In this document: positions 24,944 through 33,321 of the stretch, one piece after another | Position numbering within the stretch: position 1 is the first letter of the stretch | Layout of the letters: each line of letters starts with the position of its first letter | Assembly: GCF_014205015.1 (NCBI RefSeq) | Contig: NZ_JACHMO010000001.1 | Coordinates: 1,798,001-1,862,000 of the forward strand | Direction of reading: 5' to 3' | Length of the DNA stretch: 64,000 bases | Source of the DNA: Saccharothrix ecbatanensis | Lineage (GTDB): Bacteria; Actinomycetota; Actinomycetes; Mycobacteriales; Pseudonocardiaceae | The notes under the pieces: generated by a model | Told to the model about the DNA's origin: nothing | Seen by the model: the letters and a program-made list of their open reading frames with translations, nothing else | Databases searched by the model: none | Position numbers and translations under genes: made by a program

Positions 24944-27139
24944 CTAGGCGGTGTCGAGGCGGTCGATGTTGGCCAGGCCGTCGGCGGTGGTGGGTTCGAG
25001 GCGGACGGTGTTGCTGCCGGCGTTCAGCGCGGCGGTGAGGGACTTGGTGCTCCAGGTGCTCCAGCCGCCGGTGACCTCGAACGACACCGTGCCGACCGTG
25101 GTCCCGTTCACCACGACGTTCGCCGGTCGCGCGGCACCGCTGCTCGCGCCGTTGGCGTACCGCACCCCCAGCGTCGCCGTGCCCGCCTGCGCCGCGTTGA
25201 CGGTGAACTGGACGTACGCGCCCACAGCCGCGGTGCCGTTGCAGAACCCGGTTCCGGTGAAGCCCGTGTGGTTCGAGTCGATCGTGCCCTGGCACACCGC
25301 CGGCGCGGTCTCCGCCTCGTAGCGCTGTCCCACCGGTGTGGTGCCCCCATCGGTCCTCACGAGCGAGAGTTGGTCGACGATGACGCCGCCCGAACCCGAC
25401 GCCCGCACGGTGACGGTGGCGGCTCCGCTGGGTAGCGCGATGCCGGTGAGCTCGCGCTTGGCCCAGCCGCTCGACGACGGGATGCTGAGGGTGCGTTGGC
25501 TGCCGTTGGCGCCGGTGATCACGACCTGTCCGGCACTGCCCCGAGCGTGCGAGGACAGGGTGTAGGTGCCTGCGGGCACCGATTCGATCCGCTGCTCGAC
25601 GCCGCCGCTGTTGCTCATCTGGAGGGCGAAGCGAGACCCGTTCACACCACCGTTGACGTTGGTCACCGAACCGCCGAGGTTCCGCCATCCCCGCACACTG
25701 GAGACGATGATGCGGTCGGCCTGGATGTCGGGGTTGAGGATGTAGTTGTTCGCCGGACCGACGCGCCACTCACCGGTCGTGACGTTGAACTGCCACTGGC
25801 TGACCGAGTGGAACTGGGGCCGGGCGCCGGTCTTGGTGATCGGCACCCACTGGTTGTACCCGATGCCGTTCCAGGCGAAATCCGCCCAGCGGTCGCCCGC
25901 GTAGATCACCGTGTTCTGCTTGGTGCCCCTCACGGTGACGAAGAACCCGGTCTGGGTGACGTGGCTGTAGTCCATCTCGGTGCCGGACAGGACGTACTCA
26001 CCCGAGTAGGAACCCTGGACGGTGCCGCCGGTCGACTCGTTGACGTAGTTGACCGAGGTGTTCCAGCCGTGCAGGGCCGAGGCGGCGTGGTAGTACTTGC
26101 CGTCGAGCTTGAACATGGCGTTGCCCTCGCGGCCGTCGCCACGGCGGATCTCCACGCCGGGCTCGATCCGCAGCGAGTCGGACTCGCGGAACTTGCTGAC
26201 GAAGCCGCGGGAACGTCCTTCGCGGTTGGAGAAGATCAGGTAGTCCTTGCCGTCGTCGTCGGTGAAGACGGTCTGGTCGCCGGTGCCGGTCGTCGGCGAG
26301 TTGACGACCTGGCCCTGGAAGTAGCCGTAGGTGAAGTTGCTGGTGGGGGTGTTGCCCTGGAGGAGCAGCACCCCGTGCGCGCCTCCGACGTAGGCCTGCA
26401 CGGCGAGCACGTACTTGCCGGTGTTCTCGTTGTACGCGACCCCGAGCCGCCCGAGCCACCCTGTCGAAGCGAGGGTGTTGCCGTTGTGGATCGCGGTCGA
26501 GCGCGTCGCGACCCGGTTCTCGAACTTCCAGTTCACCAGGTCCTTGGACGAGTACACCGGGATCGACACGACCGAGACTTCGCCGTCGTACTTGCGCGTC
26601 GGGTTGGCCCGGTAGCTCTCGGCACCGCGGTAGTGCACGCCGTACCAGTAGTACGTGTCACCGAACTTGAAGACCCCGCCGCCCTGCGAGTAGATGGGGT
26701 TGCCGCTGGTGTCGTTCCAGAAGGTGTTGTTGGTGATGGTCTGGAACGTGCCCTCGTCCGCGGCCTCCAGGTCGCCGGCGGCGGTGACCACGGCCGTCTT
26801 CGCCGCGGCGGCTTCCGCCGTGCTTGCCGAGGGGCTCTTCGCGACGTCGTCCGCCGTGGTCAGCGCCTTGGCGAAGGGCTTCCAGGAGTCGGTGGTGTAC
26901 TTGGTCGGGATGCGTGTCCGGTAGTCGGCGACCGTCTTCTTGAGACCGTGGGGATCGTCCGCGGCGTCCTCGACGCCAGGAGCGTCCAGGGCGGCCGGTG
27001 CGACCGCGGCGGCCGGTGCGGTTTCGGCGACGGGCTGTGCCGCCGCCGTCATCGATTGCGGCATCAGCACTGAGGCGAACAGCAATGCGGCCACGGTCAG
27101 TGCGCGCCGCTTCGATGAGGTGCGCGATATACGGGTCAT
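24944..27139 (-). CDS. Secreted GH43 exo-beta-1,3-galactanase-like enzyme with FIVAR and CBM35 modules
   Basis: 731 residues. Signal peptide (1-34); a FIVAR-like helical segment (about 65-125); a GH43 five-bladed propeller (about 135-450) whose first blade reads DTSGNPIYSQGGGVFKFGDTYYWYG as blocks. This is the pattern of subfamily 24 galactan 1,3-beta-galactosidases, which lack the usual first-blade Asp base. A beta-sandwich module follows (about 470-590), then a CBM35 (about 608-731, YEAETAPAVCQGTI, GFCNG). It would strip galactose from arabinogalactan main chains, complementing the GH53 next door. ATG 27139 follows AAAGGCAACGAG. The CBM35 is almost the same as that of the PL9 protein encoded 11 bases upstream. 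The subfamily call is moderate. Confidence 0.8.
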   Translation of the reverse strand: MTRISRTSSKRRALTVAALLFASVLMPQSMTAAAQPVAETAPAAAVAPAALDAPGVEDAADDPHGLKKTVADYRTRIPTKYTTDSWKPFAKALTTADDVAKSPSASTAEAAAAKTAVVTAAGDLEAADEGTFQTITNNTFWNDTSGNPIYSQGGGVFKFGDTYYWYGVHYRGAESYRANPTRKYDGEVSVVSIPVYSSKDLVNWKFENRVATRSTAIHNGNTLASTGWLGRLGVAYNENTGKYVLAVQAYVGGAHGVLLLQGNTPTSNFTYGYFQGQVVNSPTTGTGDQTVFTDDDGKDYLIFSNREGRSRGFVSKFRESDSLRIEPGVEIRRGDGREGNAMFKLDGKYYHAASALHGWNTSVNYVNESTGGTVQGSYSGEYVLSGTEMDYSHVTQTGFFVTVRGTKQNTVIYAGDRWADFAWNGIGYNQWVPITKTGARPQFHSVSQWQFNVTTGEWRVGPANNYILNPDIQADRIIVSSVRGWRNLGGSVTNVNGGVNGSRFALQMSNSGGVEQRIESVPAGTYTLSSHARGSAGQVVITGANGSQRTLSIPSSSGWAKRELTGIALPSGAATVTVRASGSGGVIVDQLSLVRTDGGTTPVGQRYEAETAPAVCQGTIDSNHTGFTGTGFCNGTAAVGAYVQFTVNAAQAGTATLGVRYANGASSGAARPANVVVNGTTVGTVSFEVTGGWSTWSTKSLTAALNAGSNTVRLEPTTADGLANIDRLDTA

Positions 27140-27150
27140 CTCGTTGCCTT

Positions 27151-28899
27151 TCACAGGGTGAGGTAGTCGATGTTGGGCAGGCCGGCCGCCGTGGTCGGTT
27201 CCAGGCGGACGGTGTTGCTCCCGGCGTTCAGGGAGGTGGCGAGCGTCTTGGTGGTCCAGGCCGTCCAGGCGCCGGTGGACTCGAACGAGACCACGGCCAC
27301 CGTCGACCCGTTGACGACGAGGTTCGCCGGTCGCGCGGCACCGCTGCTCGCGCCGTTGGCGAAGCGGATGCCGAGCGTTGTCGTGCCGGCTGTCGTCGCG
27401 TTGACGGTGAACTGGGCGTACGCGCCCACAGCGGCGTTGCCGTTGCAGAACCCGGTGCCGGAGAAGCCGGCTTGGTTGGTGTCGATGGTGCCCTGGCAGA
27501 CCGCCGGTGCCGTCTCCGCTTCATAGCGCACGGGCGGTGGTGTGCCGCCCGACTGCTCGAAGGCGCCGAGGTCCGGTGCCGACCCCTGGTAGGGCAGGCC
27601 GACGTTCGTGCCCTTGTCGATCAGGGTGCTGTTCGCGGCGAGGCGGAGGTTGGGGAGCACGGGGAGGCTGCCGTCGGCCTGGCGCGGAGCGTCCCAGCCG
27701 GACGTCGACACGCTCTGGAACTGCGCGTCCGACAGGGGCAGGCCCAGGTTCCAGGAGTTGTGCGAGGCGCTCGTGCCGGTCATGTTCGCTGTGGCGGTGC
27801 CGTTGTAGGCGATGTTGTTGCGCAGGTTGCCCCGGCCGACGGACGCGCCGCTCGAGTTGATTCCCCGCATGTCGAAGTTGGGGTGGTTCCCGTAGCCGGT
27901 GTTGTTGAAGTAGTCGTTGGCCACCGGGTGGTGGTTGGAGTAGAAGCCCTGCGACTTGTTGAGCAACGCCACCGAGAAGCGGACCGTGTGCTTCACCGCG
28001 CCGGCGTCGTAATCGGCGCCGAATCCACCCACTTTGAAGCCGGCTCCGTTGCCGGAGGGCGTCGTCGTCCCCGGCACGTAGCCGTTGCGCCAGGCCCATG
28101 AGTTCTCGATGATCACGGGTGAGTAGGTGGAGATGAGGTCGTAGCCGTCATCGGCGTTCCACCACGCGCGGGAACCCCGGAACACGTTCGCGGGCCGACC
28201 GGCGGGCGTGTAGTGCGCACCGAACCCATCGGCGTTCTCGCCGGGCCCGTCCGAGCTGCGCAGGTCGTAGTTGTCGTGCGAATCCGTGTTGAGGACGAGG
28301 TTGCCGCCGCCACCGTTGATGAACAGACCGGTTCCCATGTGGTGGTGGGTGTTGAGGAGCTCGAAGGTGTTGTTGCTGCCGGAGATCCAGATCCCCCAGG
28401 ACTCGGCGTTGAGGTTGTTGTTCTGCGGCGCGCCGGTGACTTCCAGCCCTTTGAGGTGGAGGTGGCTGCCGGTGACGTTGAAGCCCTTGATCCGGCAGTC
28501 GTCCCGCATGGCCGAGAAGGTGAAGATCGGCTTCTCGCCCGGGTGGGCCCAGTAGCGGATCGGGTTGCCCGAGGCGCCGCTCTTGTTCAGGGTGATCGCG
28601 TCGACCCGGGCCGTCCGACTGGAGCAGGCCGTCGTCGCGCGGGTGTAGGCGTAGGTCCCGCCCCGGAAGTAGACGGTGTCACCCGCCGTGGCGACGGCCT
28701 GCGCGCGGGCGATGGACGCCCAGGGAGCGGCCTGGGTCCCGGCGGCGCTGTCGTTGCCGTTGGGCGCGACGTAGTAGGTGTTCCCCGCCGCCGCGTTGCT
28801 CACGGCGGCGGTGCCGGGCACGATCACGGCGATGACGGCGAGGATCGCCGAGCCGGTGAAGCCCTTGCGGAACGTCCGCCATCGCGGCGTGAGGTGCAT
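27151..28899 (-). CDS. Secreted right-handed beta-helix pectate lyase-like protein (PL9) with CBM35
   Basis: 582 residues. Signal peptide (about 1-38); a parallel beta-helix (about 40-440) opening with TYYVAPNGNDSAAGTQAAPW and containing the PL9-type calcium/active-site region GENADGFGAH, WWNADDGYDLIS and WAWRNG. A C-terminal CBM35 (about 460-582) shares long identical stretches with that of the GH43 protein. The fold and motifs fit exo- or endo-pectate lyases acting on polygalacturonate. ATG 28899 has a strong RBS, AAGGAG. It is the first gene of the PL9-GH43-GH53 operon and follows a gap with two LacI-type operator-like sites. Confidence 0.85.
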   Translation of the reverse strand: MHLTPRWRTFRKGFTGSAILAVIAVIVPGTAAVSNAAAGNTYYVAPNGNDSAAGTQAAPWASIARAQAVATAGDTVYFRGGTYAYTRATTACSSRTARVDAITLNKSGASGNPIRYWAHPGEKPIFTFSAMRDDCRIKGFNVTGSHLHLKGLEVTGAPQNNNLNAESWGIWISGSNNTFELLNTHHHMGTGLFINGGGGNLVLNTDSHDNYDLRSSDGPGENADGFGAHYTPAGRPANVFRGSRAWWNADDGYDLISTYSPVIIENSWAWRNGYVPGTTTPSGNGAGFKVGGFGADYDAGAVKHTVRFSVALLNKSQGFYSNHHPVANDYFNNTGYGNHPNFDMRGINSSGASVGRGNLRNNIAYNGTATANMTGTSASHNSWNLGLPLSDAQFQSVSTSGWDAPRQADGSLPVLPNLRLAANSTLIDKGTNVGLPYQGSAPDLGAFEQSGGTPPPVRYEAETAPAVCQGTIDTNQAGFSGTGFCNGNAAVGAYAQFTVNATTAGTTTLGIRFANGASSGAARPANLVVNGSTVAVVSFESTGAWTAWTTKTLATSLNAGSNTVRLEPTTAAGLPNIDYLTL

Positions 28900-29060
28900 C
28901 GGAACTCCTTGGGATTCCTGGTGAGGCCGGCGAGGCGGACTCACTCGGGTCACGCGTCGAGGAAGCGCAAGGACGCGCCGAGGTCGTCGGCCCGTGCGAT
29001 CTGCGCGGCAGTGGACCCGTCGTCCGGCCGGAGCTGCCGGGCGAGGGCGAGGGTGAGCGG

Positions 29061-29074
29061 TTAAAACGCTTTCA
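29061..29074. promoter_or_regulatory. LacI-type operator-like site TTAAAACGCTTTCA
   Basis: An imperfect palindrome around a central CG (TGAAAGCGTTTTAA on the other strand), the usual shape of LacI-family operators. It lies 162 bases upstream of the PL9 gene. Confidence 0.5.
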
Positions 29075-29192
29075 CACGCTGCGAGGGTCAGCTTAGAGGT
29101 TCGGCGGCACCTGTCAATGAGCTACCAGACCGGGATGATCGTGCTGCTGGACGTCGGCATCCCTGGTGGCCCGTCTGGCGTCGAGTCGAAGG

Positions 29193-29206
29193 GGTAAACG
29201 TTTCCA
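29193..29206. promoter_or_regulatory. LacI-type operator-like site GGTAAACGTTTCCA
   Basis: Nearly symmetric around AACGTT (12 of 14 positions). It differs from the AGCGCT-core sites near 17.5 kb, so a different LacI-family regulator may control this divergent pair. Confidence 0.5.
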
Positions 29207-29575
29207 CGCCGGCGCCGGCGATGCTGGGGGAGACCGTACGAACGCCGTGGTCTCGGTGTCAACGGCAACGGGGAACAGAGGTCGGATCGGCGCACCTGGA
29301 TCGGTCAATGTGCAGTCGGTCGGCCCGCGGCGCTCTTTCGTCGAACGTTCGACGCAAGACGGCGCTCATCACGCCGGGACCCCGTCGAACGCTGATCGAT
29401 TGGGAACGTGCACAGCGTTATTTCGACGCTGTTGTCCAGCAATATCAAGGAAGTTGACGTGTTTACATACGTGATACACCCAGCTACTGTGCACGTTCAC
29501 AGCCTCCGCTGAGCGACTCCGCCGCTGCACTCCGTCCCGACACCCACGACGATCCCCGTACCGAAGGAGCCTTCC

Positions 29576-30886
29576 ATGAGCATGCAAAGGCGGACATTCC
29601 TCAGAGTGGGCACGGCCGGAGCGGCGGGCCTCAGCCTGGGACTGCTCGGCGCCGGTCAGGCGCTCGCCGCCCCCGTCGGGTCTCTGGCCACGGCGCCGAC
29701 CACGCCGTTCGCGGTCGGCGTGCGGCGGTACAACTGGACCCGCGGTAGCCGCCCTTGCACCACGTACGTCTACTACCCCGCCACCGGCACCGCCGGCGGC
29801 AACCCGATCACCGACGCCCCTGTCGCCAACGGTGTCTTCCCCGTCTACGAGTTCACCCACGGCTACGACAGCAGCCCGCAGAACTCCCTGTTCATCATCC
29901 GGGCCCTGGCCTCGGCGGGCTTCATCGTCCCCGCACCGCACTTCAACCACAACCCGAGCGACGTCGGCAACGGCAACACCCCGAAGGACGTCTCGCAGGT
30001 CATCACCAACACCCTCGCGCTCAACACGAGCGGGCCACTGGCCGGGCACATCAACACCTCGATCGGCGTCGGCGTCTCGGGCCACTCGCTGGGCGGCATG
30101 ACCACCCACGGCCTGCTGACCGCCTGGCCCGACAGCCGGATCATCTCCGCCAACCCGCAGTCGTGCACCGACCAGGGCACCCCGTCCAGTTCGATCTCGG
30201 CCAAGGTCCTGTTCGTCCACGGCGACAAGGACACCCTCACGGGGTACAACTCGGCCCGCCAGGCGTACACGGAGATGGCCTGGCCCAAGGCTTTCCTCAC
30301 CTTCGTCGGCGGCAGCCACACCAGCTTCTGGAGCGACCAGCGCTTCCCCAGGACCGTCGTCGACTGGGCCCGCTGGACCATGTACGGCGACACCGCCGCA
30401 CGCGACCGCCTCCCCGCCGACGCATCCGGCTCCAACACCCGGTGGGAAGCCCAACTCGGCACCACCCCCACCGTGCCGGGCACCTACACCCTCGTGGCGC
30501 AGCACAGCGGCAAGGTCGCCGACATCAGCTCGGCCTCCATGGCTGCCGGCGCACGACTGCTCCAGTGGTCCACCACCAGCCGCACCAACCAGCAGTTCGA
30601 GTTCGTGGACCTCGGCGACGGCCACGTCCGCATCAAGGCCCGCCACAGCGGGCTGTTCCTCCAGGCCGGCGGCAGCGGCACCGACGTCACGCAACAGGCC
30701 GACACCGGCGCGACCAGCCAGCAGTGGCGCGTGGTCGACCACGGCGGTGACGTGATCAGCCTCCTGAACAGGGCGTCCGGCCTCGCCATGGACGTCTGGG
30801 AGCACTCCACCGCCGACGGTGCCCGCATCGCCCAGTGGACCTACAACGCCGGCCCCAACCAGCGCTTCACCCGCCGCAGCGTCTGA
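29576..30886 (+). CDS. Secreted alpha/beta hydrolase with CBM13
   Basis: 436 residues. A twin-arginine signal (QRRTFLRVGTAGAAGLSLG, cut near ALA) is followed by an alpha/beta hydrolase domain (about 40-285) with the nucleophile elbow GVSGHSLGGMTTH, oxyanion region YEFTHGYDSS, acid in VHGDKDTLT and His in GGSHTSFW. It resembles chlorophyllase/polyester-hydrolase relatives. A ricin-B CBM13 (about 300-436) ends the protein, nearly the same as that of the CE12 protein at 19984 (SQQWRVVDHGGDVISL in both). The Tat route suggests folding before export. The substrate is probably an ester on plant polymers; not certain. Confidence 0.83.
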   Translation: MSMQRRTFLRVGTAGAAGLSLGLLGAGQALAAPVGSLATAPTTPFAVGVRRYNWTRGSRPCTTYVYYPATGTAGGNPITDAPVANGVFPVYEFTHGYDSSPQNSLFIIRALASAGFIVPAPHFNHNPSDVGNGNTPKDVSQVITNTLALNTSGPLAGHINTSIGVGVSGHSLGGMTTHGLLTAWPDSRIISANPQSCTDQGTPSSSISAKVLFVHGDKDTLTGYNSARQAYTEMAWPKAFLTFVGGSHTSFWSDQRFPRTVVDWARWTMYGDTAARDRLPADASGSNTRWEAQLGTTPTVPGTYTLVAQHSGKVADISSASMAAGARLLQWSTTSRTNQQFEFVDLGDGHVRIKARHSGLFLQAGGSGTDVTQQADTGATSQQWRVVDHGGDVISLLNRASGLAMDVWEHSTADGARIAQWTYNAGPNQRFTRRSV

Positions 30887-30926
30887 CAGCGTCAGTTCGA
30901 CGCGAGGTGCGCTGGGTGATCTCCGC

Positions 30927-31367
30927 TCAGCGGCGGCCGGTGGCCAGGATGACGAGGAACTGGCCGCCGCCCGCCTCGACGTTCGCGGTCACCGGCAGTC
31001 CTGGCGCCAGTCGGGAGAACCGGTCCACCAGCCAGTCCGCCGCCTCCTGGGCGTCCTGTTTGGTCGGACAACGGGCGACCATCTCGCGGCCACCCTTGCG
31101 TTCCAGCCGGTCGGCAACGGTGATCAGCGGGGCGGGTTCGGCCACGTGCAGGCGGTCCGGCCAGGGAATGACCACTTTGACCGCGCCCTTGCGGGTGTTG
31201 CACCCGCGGTGGGCGAGGCGCTCGGCGATCTTGGCCTTCCGGTCGGTGGTCCGGCTGTCGACGCTGGGCCCGCGGGGGTCGTTCACCGACATGTCGGGAT
31301 CGACCGGTTCGTCGCACACCCAGCATCGCCAGCCGTCGCGCTCGGCCACGTCATCGAGGAGACTCAC
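30927..31367 (-). CDS. HNH-like zinc-binding hypothetical protein
   Basis: 146 residues from GTG 31367. The N-terminal part has CWVCDEPVDPD and later AHRGCNTRKGA, a CxxC...C pattern as in HNH-type proteins with a conserved ERDGWRC opening. The classical HNH His residues are not all visible, so nuclease activity is doubtful. The C-terminal part (about 75-146) is an alpha/beta region (ADRLERKGGREMVARCPT, GGGQFLVILATGRR). I recognise the type as a conserved actinobacterial hypothetical but not a function. It is isolated between two secreted-protein genes. Confidence 0.65.
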   Translation of the reverse strand: MSLLDDVAERDGWRCWVCDEPVDPDMSVNDPRGPSVDSRTTDRKAKIAERLAHRGCNTRKGAVKVVIPWPDRLHVAEPAPLITVADRLERKGGREMVARCPTKQDAQEAADWLVDRFSRLAPGLPVTANVEAGGGQFLVILATGRR

Positions 31368-31392
31368 CCGAGCAACCTAGCCTGCCGGCCGT

Positions 31393-31465
31393 CGCCCCGC
31401 GCACCGCACTGGCGGGGCGTCCACATGGCGAAGCCCTTCCGGCGCAGCGGAGGGGCTTCGCCATG
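31393..31465. terminator. Double hairpin, major stem 17 bp
   Basis: CATGGCGAAGCCCTTCC at 31424-31440 pairs with GGAGGGGCTTCGCCATG at 31449-31465 (one T-G pair, 8-base loop). A second stem pairs 31393-31400 with 31412-31419. The hairpins lie just past the stop of the metallopeptidase gene (-) and would end its transcript. Confidence 0.75.
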
Positions 31466-31483
31466 CTCGGTGCACAGGCGTCG

Positions 31484-32968
31484 CTAGCTCACGACCCGGA
31501 AGGTCGAGTCAGCCCGGTCGGTGGCCGTGGCCACCGGGTCGAGGCGCAGCAGGTAGCCGCTGTGCCGGACGTAGCGGTCCGGGAACTCGTGCGACTGGAA
31601 GGACGCCGCCGCACCGTCCGCCAACCCGGCCACCTGCCGGAACGTCGAGGCGGCTCGGAAGGCGGCCGAGCCGTCGTTCTGCACGAGGCCGAAGTCGAAG
31701 CCGGAGTGCCGCAGGAAGTGGCCCGGGTAGTTCACCGACTCGAAGGACACCCACCCGGCCGAGCCGTTGGCGAGACCGGGGACGAGGCGGAACTGCCCGT
31801 CCTGCGCGGGGTCGACGTTCGGGTCGATGCGGACGTCGAAGTCGGCGTGCCGCACGTACCGGTCCGGGAAGTTGTGCGACTGGAGCCGGTTGACCCCCGC
31901 CGTCGGCGGCGCCACGCCGCAATTGGGGCGGTACACCATGCGATTGGAGCAGCCGGCGAGGTTCCAGTTCGTGGCCAGGAACGACCCGGACGGCGGGTTC
32001 GGGTGGAAGTAGTCGTTGACGTTGCAGTCCCAGTAGTAGTCCAGGTTCCCGTTCGGGGACGGGCACACGTTCGAGCGGTAGTTCCCCGAGCGCGGACCGC
32101 CGTCCTTGTAGCACATGACGTCGGCGTCGTCGTTGCAATGACCGCCGCCCGAGCTGTTGGGCGTGTTCGGGAGCACGGCGCCCATCGAGTGCCCCTGCTC
32201 GTGCAGCATGTAGGTGAAGGGACACCGCCCGTAGATCACCGCGATGCCGGGCGCGTTGTTGACACCGTTCTCCACGCCGGGCCGTGTGTCGCCGCTGCCG
32301 TAGGCGACGCCGCCGCCGCAACCACCGTCTCCCCAGTACACGACGTTGTCCTGACCGGTGGCCCGGTGGCCCTGGCGTGCGACCTCCTGGTCGATGGCGG
32401 AGATGGAGCTGTTGTTGTGGCTGCTGCGCAGGACGCGGACGGCGGGCTGGCCGGCGGAGTCGCACGCGACGCGCAGCGACAGGTCCCCGCCGTACTCCGC
32501 GGCGCGGTTCGACACCATGTCGTTGGACTGGATGAAGTGCTGCCTCATCAACGGGACCATCGTCGCCGACGAGTCGGGCGCGCCGGCGGGGATCATGTAG
32601 ACGAGCTGGATCCGGTACGAGTCCGTAGCGCAGTGGTATGAGCGTGCGGCCAGGGGCGTGATCGCCGACGAGTTCACCGTGTCCCGAACGCCCTTGTCCT
32701 TGGCAAGCGGGGCGTCGATGTGAGTCGTGTGGTCGCCGTGGGCCGTGCGCACCTTGAACTGGCCGTCGCCCATCTCGCACACGCGATCGCCCAGTTCAGG
32801 CTTGGGCGCGAACTCGTCGGCACGGTGGCAGTGCTCCGCGGCCGGCGTCGACTGCGCGTGCGGAGCGATGCCGGCGTGGGTGTTCGCGGCCGCCGCGCCG
32901 GGTAACGCCAGGACGGAAGCGATGGTCGCTCCGGACGCGATCATCGCGACAAGCTTCTTTGCAGGCAC
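31484..32968 (-). CDS. Secreted HExxH metallopeptidase-like protein with AbfB (CBM42) module
   Basis: 494 residues. Signal peptide (1-28). The catalytic-like domain (about 40-345) carries MLHEQGHSMGAV, an HExxH zinc motif, and is rich in Cys (GDGGCGGGV, GRCPF, GHCNDDADVMCYKDGG, NVCPSP, WDCNV), suggesting disulfides. The C-terminal 145 residues are a beta-trefoil AbfB domain with repeats LQSHNFPDRYVRHADFDVRI, FESVNYPGHFLRHSGFDFGL and FQSHEFPDRYVRHSGYLLRL. AbfB binds arabinofuranose side chains. A protease carrying an arabinan/arabinogalactan-binding module could attack cell-wall glycoproteins. Neighbouring arabinogalactan enzymes fit this, but it is inference. Confidence 0.78.
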   Translation of the reverse strand: MPAKKLVAMIASGATIASVLALPGAAAANTHAGIAPHAQSTPAAEHCHRADEFAPKPELGDRVCEMGDGQFKVRTAHGDHTTHIDAPLAKDKGVRDTVNSSAITPLAARSYHCATDSYRIQLVYMIPAGAPDSSATMVPLMRQHFIQSNDMVSNRAAEYGGDLSLRVACDSAGQPAVRVLRSSHNNSSISAIDQEVARQGHRATGQDNVVYWGDGGCGGGVAYGSGDTRPGVENGVNNAPGIAVIYGRCPFTYMLHEQGHSMGAVLPNTPNSSGGGHCNDDADVMCYKDGGPRSGNYRSNVCPSPNGNLDYYWDCNVNDYFHPNPPSGSFLATNWNLAGCSNRMVYRPNCGVAPPTAGVNRLQSHNFPDRYVRHADFDVRIDPNVDPAQDGQFRLVPGLANGSAGWVSFESVNYPGHFLRHSGFDFGLVQNDGSAAFRAASTFRQVAGLADGAAASFQSHEFPDRYVRHSGYLLRLDPVATATDRADSTFRVVS

Positions 32969-33321
32969 TCAGACCTCCAGGGATCTGGCAGGGTTGCGTG
33001 TAGGCCTCGCGGGATGGCGGCGGAGGACGCATCGTCCAAAAAGGACGCATCGACTCGCTGACCGGTCAGGTGCGACCGGGGGCGAGTGCGTTACTCAGCA
33101 CTGTGGCAGCCGAAAATCGTTTCGGCAACGCCCCCTGGAGCAGTTCCACAGTGGATGCCCTCCGGGGACGGGACGCCGTGGTCGGAGTGGATCGCCGCGG
33201 GCACCGCTTGGCCGTGAACTCGATCTCGTCGCGTCGATGATCGTGCGGATCACGAACCGGGCAGGGTTCGGGACCGGTCCCCGGTGAGGTTGGCACACTG
33301 TCCGCGAAACAAGGGAGGCCG
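32969..33321. other. 353-base gap with a direct repeat
   Basis: No convincing gene. GGACGCATCG occurs at 33025-33034 and 33043-33052, an 18-base spacing on one DNA face, 57-84 bases upstream of the metallopeptidase start (-). It could be a regulator site. The rest shows nothing. Confidence 0.5.

Larger units (their letters stand above)
28900..29575. other. 676-base divergent regulatory gap
   Basis: No supported gene. It separates the PL9 operon (-) from the hydrolase gene (+) and contains two LacI-type operator-like sites (29061 and 29193). TTGACG at 29454-29459 is followed by AT-rich TTTACATACGTGATACAC and may be the promoter of the gene at 29576. Confidence 0.55.

Noticed and set aside
33050..33320. 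A minus-strand gene in the gap before the FHA gene
   Set aside because: The frame runs across the FHA start as a shadow and lacks motifs and RBS.
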